A stretch of 64,000 nucleotides of DNA from Micromonospora sp. PLK6-60 (GTDB taxonomy: Bacteria > Actinomycetota > Actinomycetes > Mycobacteriales > Micromonosporaceae). Location: contig NZ_JAIOAA010000013.1 in NCBI RefSeq assembly GCF_019890675.1, positions 62,001 to 126,000 on the forward strand, written 5' to 3'. Position 1 is the first letter of the stretch; the number at the start of each line of letters is the position of its first letter. Shown here one piece after another: positions 60,419 through 64,000 of this stretch. Below the pieces are notes generated by a model. That model did no database searches. It was given only the letters and a program-made list of their open reading frames with translations, and was not told where the DNA came from. Made by a program: the position numbers and the translations under genes.

Positions 60419-60432
60419 GGTATTTTTATACC
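60419..60432. promoter_or_regulatory. Operator-like palindrome between map and the XRE gene
   Basis: GGTATTTTTATACC has 5-nt GGTAT/ATACC arms round a T-rich centre, far more AT-rich than its surroundings. It lies 22 nt before the map GTG and 39 nt before the XRE ATG, so it could control both. Confidence 0.6.
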
Positions 60433-60471
60433 ATGCGAGGTCGGGGCGCTCCGGCGGGATATCCTGCGGGC

Positions 60472-60738
60472 ATGGTGCGTCAACCACTCACCGCCGAACA
60501 GATCGCCGCGGGCCAGCGCCTCGGGGTCGCCCTGCGGGCGGCGCGGGCCGGCCGCAGCCTCGTCGAGGTGGCCCTGGCGGCCGGGATCTCCCCCGAGACG
60601 CTGCGCAAGATCGAGTCGGGTCGGCTGCCCGCACCGGCGTTCGGCACGGTGGTCTGCCTCAGCCAGGCCCTCGACGTCCCGGTCGGCGAACTGGCCGATG
60701 TCTGGCTGGCCGCCATGCCCGTCCGCCAGGCGTCCTAA
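60472..60738 (+). CDS. XRE-family transcriptional regulator
   Basis: An 88-residue single-domain HTH_3 protein from ATG 60472 (MVRQPLTAEQIAAGQRLGVAL). The HTH is LVEVALAAGISPETLRKIESG. It has no extra sensory domain. It is divergent from map and likely binds the palindrome between them. The stop overlaps the HAD gene stop by 4 nt. Confidence 0.88.
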   Translation: MVRQPLTAEQIAAGQRLGVALRAARAGRSLVEVALAAGISPETLRKIESGRLPAPAFGTVVCLSQALDVPVGELADVWLAAMPVRQAS

Positions 60739-61391
60739 CCGCCCGTCGCGTTGTGCCTCGCCACCAGGTCCGGGAGTTCGTCAAGCGCATCGATGCGGAA
60801 CAGGCACCGCTGCGCCACGGCCGGGTCGTCGAGGATGTGACCCCACGGACCACGCCGGATCAGGCAGGTCTTCATGCCGGCCTGCGCGGCCGGTCGGGCG
60901 TCGTTGTCGGGCCGGTCGCCGACGTACAGGATCGCGGACGCGTCGCCGCCGCCCGCGCCGACGACCCGTTCGAAGAAGGCCGGCGACGGCTTCTCCACCC
61001 CCCAGGCGTGCGAGGTGCCGATCACGTCCACCGGGAGGTCGAGGGCGCGCAGCGTCGCCTCGGCGTGCGCCGGCTGGTTGCCGGCCAGGCCCACGAGCAG
61101 GCCCTGTTCCCGCAGGGCGGCCAGGCACGCCCGCGCGTCCGGATAGAGATCCTCCTCGCCGAACGACTCCGGAACGCCGGCGGCCGCCCGGCGGTCGAGC
61201 TCGGCCGCGAGATCGAAGTCGGGCCGGAAGGCCCGGAACGGTTCCTGCCAGTGCCGGCCCCGGGCGATCGCCGCGCCGAAGACCGCCGAGAAGGTGTGCC
61301 GTGGTACGCCGAGCCAGTCCGCCCAGGCCGCGAACTCGCGGGACTCGTCGAGGATCGTCCCACCGACATCGAAGAAGACCGCACCGATCAC
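60735..61391 (-). CDS. HAD-superfamily hydrolase
   Basis: A 218-residue HAD hydrolase from GTG 61391. Motif I FFDVGGTILDE departs from the canonical DxDGT: the second Asp is replaced by Gly (D-V-G-G-T), as in some haloacid-dehalogenase-like and phosphatase homologues. Motif III KPSPAFF with Lys, and motif IV VGDRPDNDARP, are present. Substrate unknown. GGGGGTCTC precedes the start. Confidence 0.88.
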   Translation of the reverse strand: MIGAVFFDVGGTILDESREFAAWADWLGVPRHTFSAVFGAAIARGRHWQEPFRAFRPDFDLAAELDRRAAAGVPESFGEEDLYPDARACLAALREQGLLVGLAGNQPAHAEATLRALDLPVDVIGTSHAWGVEKPSPAFFERVVGAGGGDASAILYVGDRPDNDARPAAQAGMKTCLIRRGPWGHILDDPAVAQRCLFRIDALDELPDLVARHNATGG

Positions 61392-61450
61392 CTGAGACCC
61401 CCGTCCCGGTCGCGCCGCCAGTGGATCATAGAAGAAAACTCGGTGCCGCG

Positions 61451-61479
61451 TGTCGGACCGCGGCGGCGGCGTTCGTAGC
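61451..61479 (+). promoter_or_regulatory. Candidate ECF42-type promoter
   Basis: TGTCGG (61451-61456), a 17-nt spacer and CGTAGC (61474-61479), about 55 nt before the YCII start. ECF42 targets have TGTCGA-type -35 elements, so this would allow autoregulation by the sigma factor encoded next. One mismatch in -35; weak evidence. Confidence 0.4.
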
Positions 61480-61534
61480 AGGGACGACAGGCGGCTGCCC
61501 GAGGCGGCGGTCACCGAGACAGGAGATGATCCGG

Positions 61535-61867
61535 ATGGCGCAGTATCTGATGTCCGTGCTCGCCGACACGACCGGCCTCGCCACCGCCGAGGAGATGGCC
61601 GCGATCGACGTCTTCAACGAGCAGCTCCAGGCCGACGGCCACTGGGTCTTCGCCGGCGGCCTCGCCGCGCCCGACACGGCCACCGTCGTCGACGCCCGAC
61701 ACGGTGAGCCGGTGTTCACCGACGGCCCCTACCTGGAGTCGAAGGAGCACATCGCCGGTTTCTGGATCGTCGAGGCGCCCGACCTCGACGTGGCGCTGCG
61801 GCTCGCGGCCGGCGGCTCGAAGAGCTGCAACCGGCGGGTCGAGCTGCGGCCGCTGCTGGGAGCATGA
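61535..61867 (+). CDS. YCII/DGPF-family protein
   Basis: A 110-residue protein (MAQYLMSVLADTTG...) with the DGPF-type motif TDGPYLESKEHIAGFWIVEA. Such proteins are genetic partners of ECF42 sigma factors, and the sigma gene overlaps its stop (ATGA). ATG 61535 is 9 nt after AGGAG; ATG 61526 abuts the AGGAG directly and is unlikely. The role is unknown. Confidence 0.87.
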   Translation: MAQYLMSVLADTTGLATAEEMAAIDVFNEQLQADGHWVFAGGLAAPDTATVVDARHGEPVFTDGPYLESKEHIAGFWIVEAPDLDVALRLAAGGSKSCNRRVELRPLLGA

Positions 61868-63084
61868 CCGACGTCGCCGAGGTGATCACCCGGGTCCACC
61901 GCGCGGAGTGGGCCCGGCTGGTCGCGACCCTGGCCCGGCGCCTCGGCGACCTGGACGTCGCCGAGGAGATGACTGCCGAGGCGTTCGCGACCGCCGTCGA
62001 ACGCTGGCCGGTCGACGGCGTCCCGCCGAACCCCGGTGGGTGGCTCACCACCACCGCCCAGCGCAAGGCCATCGACCGGCTCCGGCGGGAGGCCCGGCGC
62101 GAGGAGAAGCACCAGGAGGCGCTGATGCTCTTCGACACCCCCGAACCGCTCGGCGCCATCGACGACGACCGGCTCCGCCTCCTGTTCACCTGCTGCCACC
62201 CCGCCCTCGCCATGGAAGCGCGGATCGCGCTGACCCTGCGGATGGTCGGCGGGCTCACCGTGCCCGAGATCGCCCGCGCGTTCCTGGTCCAGGAGGCCAC
62301 GGTGGGCCAGCGGATCACCCGCGCCAAGGCGAAGATCAAGGCGGCCAGGATCCCGTACGGGGTGCCGTTCCGGGCCGACCTCCCGGCCCGGGTCGGCGGG
62401 GTGCTCGCCGTCCTCTACCTCATCTTCAACGAGGGCTACCTGCCCGCGGACCCGGCGAAGGCGGCGATCCGCGCCGACCTGACCGCCGAGGCGATCCGGC
62501 TGACCCGGCTGGTCGAGGCGCTGCTGCCGGCCGACGGCGAGGTGACCGGGCTGCTGGCGCTGATGCTGCTGACCGAGGCCCGGCGGGCCGCCCGGGTGTC
62601 GGCGAGCGGTGAACTCGTCACCCTCGGCGAGCAGGATCGCGGCGCCTGGGACCGGGCGCTGATCGCCGAGGGGCACGCCCTGGTCCGCGCGCGTATCGCC
62701 ACCGGCCAGCCGCCCGGCCGCTACCAGCTCCTCGCCGCGATCAACGCCGTGCACACCCACGCCCCCGACGCCCGGGACACCGACTGGTCGCAGGTCGTCG
62801 CGCTCTACGACCAGCTGGTCCGCCTCGACCCCTCGCCGATCGTGCGGCTCAACCGGGCGGTCGCGGTCGCCGAGGTCGACGGCCCGCAGGTCGCGCTGGC
62901 GCAGGTGGACGGCCTGCCGCTGGAGGGCTACCACGCCTACCACGCCACCCGCGCCGAGCTGCTGCGCCGGCTGGGCCGCAGCGGGCAGTCGCGGGCGGCG
63001 TACGACCGGGCGATCGAGCTGGCCGGCAACACCGCCGAGACGGCGTACCTGATCCGCCGCCGCGACCAGCTCGTCGGCCGCTGA
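61864..63084 (+). CDS. ECF42-group RNA polymerase sigma factor with C-terminal extension
   Basis: A 406-residue sigma factor: region 2 (WARLVATLARRLGDLDVAEEMTAEAFATAVERW, in part), region 4 (GGLTVPEIARAFLVQEATVGQRITRAK, in part), then a 200-residue C-terminal extension with a TPR-like FNEGYLPADPAKAAIRADL and SRAAYDRAIELAGN region typical of the ECF42/DUF6596 group. The C-terminal extension is known to regulate sigma activity in this group, without an anti-sigma. Coupled to the YCII gene. Confidence 0.9.
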   Translation: MTDVAEVITRVHRAEWARLVATLARRLGDLDVAEEMTAEAFATAVERWPVDGVPPNPGGWLTTTAQRKAIDRLRREARREEKHQEALMLFDTPEPLGAIDDDRLRLLFTCCHPALAMEARIALTLRMVGGLTVPEIARAFLVQEATVGQRITRAKAKIKAARIPYGVPFRADLPARVGGVLAVLYLIFNEGYLPADPAKAAIRADLTAEAIRLTRLVEALLPADGEVTGLLALMLLTEARRAARVSASGELVTLGEQDRGAWDRALIAEGHALVRARIATGQPPGRYQLLAAINAVHTHAPDARDTDWSQVVALYDQLVRLDPSPIVRLNRAVAVAEVDGPQVALAQVDGLPLEGYHAYHATRAELLRRLGRSGQSRAAYDRAIELAGNTAETAYLIRRRDQLVGR

Positions 63085-63113
63085 CCGTCCACACCGGAGC
63101 GTGGCCCCGGTGC

Positions 63114-63728
63114 TCAGCGCACCGGGTGCCCGTACCGCTCGGACAGGGCGGGCAGGTCGGGCTCGCCGAACCGCTCGACCAGCGCCGCGAACCGGGCCGC
63201 GTTGTCCGCGCCGAACCGCCGCACCTTGGCCGCGTACGACGCCGCGGTCAGGAAGGCCGGTGGCGTCGACTTGCTGTGGAACTTGTCGGCGTACATGACC
63301 AGCAGCTCCTCCGCGGTGTCGGCCGTGTAGTCGCCGACCGGCAGCGGCAGGCCCTGCCGCAGCACGTCGTCGCGGGTGAGCCCGACGCCGGTGTGATGGG
63401 CGCAGAACCTGCTCACCGGCTCGGGGAGGCCGAGGTCACGCAGGAGCGCCTGACCCAGCACCCCGTGCCGGATGTAGTTGCCGTGATCGAGCCGCCCGGT
63501 CGGGCCGTAGAGGCGGTAGACGCCGATGTCGTGCAGCAGGCTCCCGGCGCGTACCAGCTCGACGTCGACCGCCGGGCGGTGCCGGTCGAGCAGTTGCTCC
63601 GCCACCTCGCACACGATCCGGCAGTGGGTGTAGACGAGGTCGAAGGCTTCCTCGGTCGGCGCGAAGCGTTCGTGCAGCGCCCGGATCTGCGCGTCGGTCG
63701 GGATGACCGACGCGTGCTGGATCGTCAC
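63114..63728 (-). CDS. HD-domain phosphohydrolase-like protein
   Basis: A 204-residue protein from GTG 63728 (VTIQHASVIPT). HD motif: H in VYTHCRIVCEVAEQLL, HD in LLHDIGVYRLYG and H/D in CAHHTGVGL and YADKFHSK; it resembles HDIG-type metal-dependent phosphohydrolases. Substrate unknown. Divergent from the pyridoxal kinase gene. Confidence 0.85.
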   Translation of the reverse strand: MTIQHASVIPTDAQIRALHERFAPTEEAFDLVYTHCRIVCEVAEQLLDRHRPAVDVELVRAGSLLHDIGVYRLYGPTGRLDHGNYIRHGVLGQALLRDLGLPEPVSRFCAHHTGVGLTRDDVLRQGLPLPVGDYTADTAEELLVMYADKFHSKSTPPAFLTAASYAAKVRRFGADNAARFAALVERFGEPDLPALSERYGHPVR

Positions 63729-63836
63729 GTCCCTCGCCCCGTTCCACCCGTGCGCCGACGACCGCCACACCCTACGCCGCCGCCGGGTAGCCCCTCCTGA
63801 CGCATCGGGCGCGGCCGGAACGGGCATGATGAGCTG

Positions 63837-64000
63837 GTGAAGATCCTGTCCATCCAGTCCTCGGTCGCCTACGGCCACGTCGGCAACTCGGCGGCCGTCT
63901 TCCCGCTCCAGCGGCTCGGGCACGAGGTGTGGCCGGTGCTGACCGTGCACTTCTCCAACCACACCGGGTACGGCGCGTGGCGCGGCCCGCTGCTGGCCCC
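63837..64000 (+). CDS. pdxY: Pyridoxal/pyridoxamine kinase (PdxY-like), 3' end missing
   Basis: The first 54 codons from GTG 63837 are visible: VKILSIQSSVAYGHVGNSAA then VFPLQRLGHEVWPVLTVHFSNHTGYG. The SxVxYGHxGN-A motif and SNHTxYG match PdxY kinases, which phosphorylate vitamin B6 vitamers. The window ends within the gene. Confidence 0.92.
   Translation, partial: MKILSIQSSVAYGHVGNSAAVFPLQRLGHEVWPVLTVHFSNHTGYGAWRGPLLA

Noticed and set aside
1..64000. tRNA, rRNA or CRISPR arrays
   Set aside because: No T-arm-like GGTTCGAATC run in a cloverleaf context, no rRNA-like conserved stretch and no regularly spaced repeats were seen on reading both strands.

Overview
The window is very GC-rich actinobacterial DNA with dense, overlapping genes, many GTG starts, and a gene set typical of a soil actinomycete. 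It most resembles Micromonospora or a close relative. The pointers are a SARP regulator with NB-ARC and TPR domains, a DesA3-type desaturase pair, a fused Mrp MnhA/B subunit, secreted CBM2 and PxKF polysaccharide enzymes, an actinomycete rifampin monooxygenase with its rifamycin-associated element, and an ECF42/DGPF pair. The genus is inferred from gene content only. I see no rRNA, tRNA, CRISPR array, prophage or biosynthetic core enzyme.

Layout. 1-7.8 kb: a large ATP-binding LuxR-type regulator (cut at the left edge), divergent from a SARP/NB-ARC/TPR regulator, then a secreted TAP-type peptidase and a hypothetical gene. 8.0-10 kb: a ribosomal-protection (TetM/OtrA-like) GTPase with a possible leader ORF. 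10-12.4 kb: small hypothetical genes and a VOC protein divergent from a WYL regulator across a strong palindrome. 12.6-15.7 kb: pntAB transhydrogenase. 15.7-18.3 kb: a secreted GH43 enzyme behind a promoter and two LacI-type operators. 18.3-25.7 kb: a PP2C-like membrane protein divergent from a complete mrp/mnh antiporter operon (A/B fused, C, D, E, F, G). 25.7-31.6 kb: a CE1-CBM2 esterase, a sigma/anti-sigma/ABC operon and a methyltransferase. 31.7-37.4 kb: an exopolysaccharide-type locus with a polytopic GT39-like protein, a BcsA-like GT2 synthase, and two GH26-like hydrolases flanking a coupled 35-codon ORF. 37.4-41 kb: alpha/beta hydrolase with a divergent TetR, a nucleotidyltransferase and two membrane proteins. 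41-45.3 kb: a LacI regulator divergent, across a perfect 28-bp palindrome, from an oxidoreductase/DUF993/isomerase cassette. 45.3-50.3 kb: nucleotidyltransferase, YeaQ-like protein, a MITE abutting the stop codon of a PucR regulator, and the divergent desaturase pair. 50.3-57.9 kb: an AAA ATPase, hypothetical genes, an odd inverted-repeat element, a lipoprotein, a GntR regulator with a run of small Cys-containing ORFs, and a hemerythrin-like protein. 57.9-64 kb: rifampin monooxygenase with its RAE, methionine aminopeptidase divergent from an XRE regulator, HAD hydrolase, YCII/ECF42 pair, HD protein and the start of a pyridoxal kinase.

The most interesting parts are the synthase/hydrolase exopolysaccharide locus, the LacI-controlled oxidoreductase/DUF993/isomerase cassette, the RAE at the rifampin monooxygenase, the leader ORF before the ribosomal-protection gene, the MITE at a stop codon, and the 28-nt inverted repeats near 53.75 kb. 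Regulation is mostly local: at least six transcription factors here have a palindrome beside their own gene or divergent neighbour.
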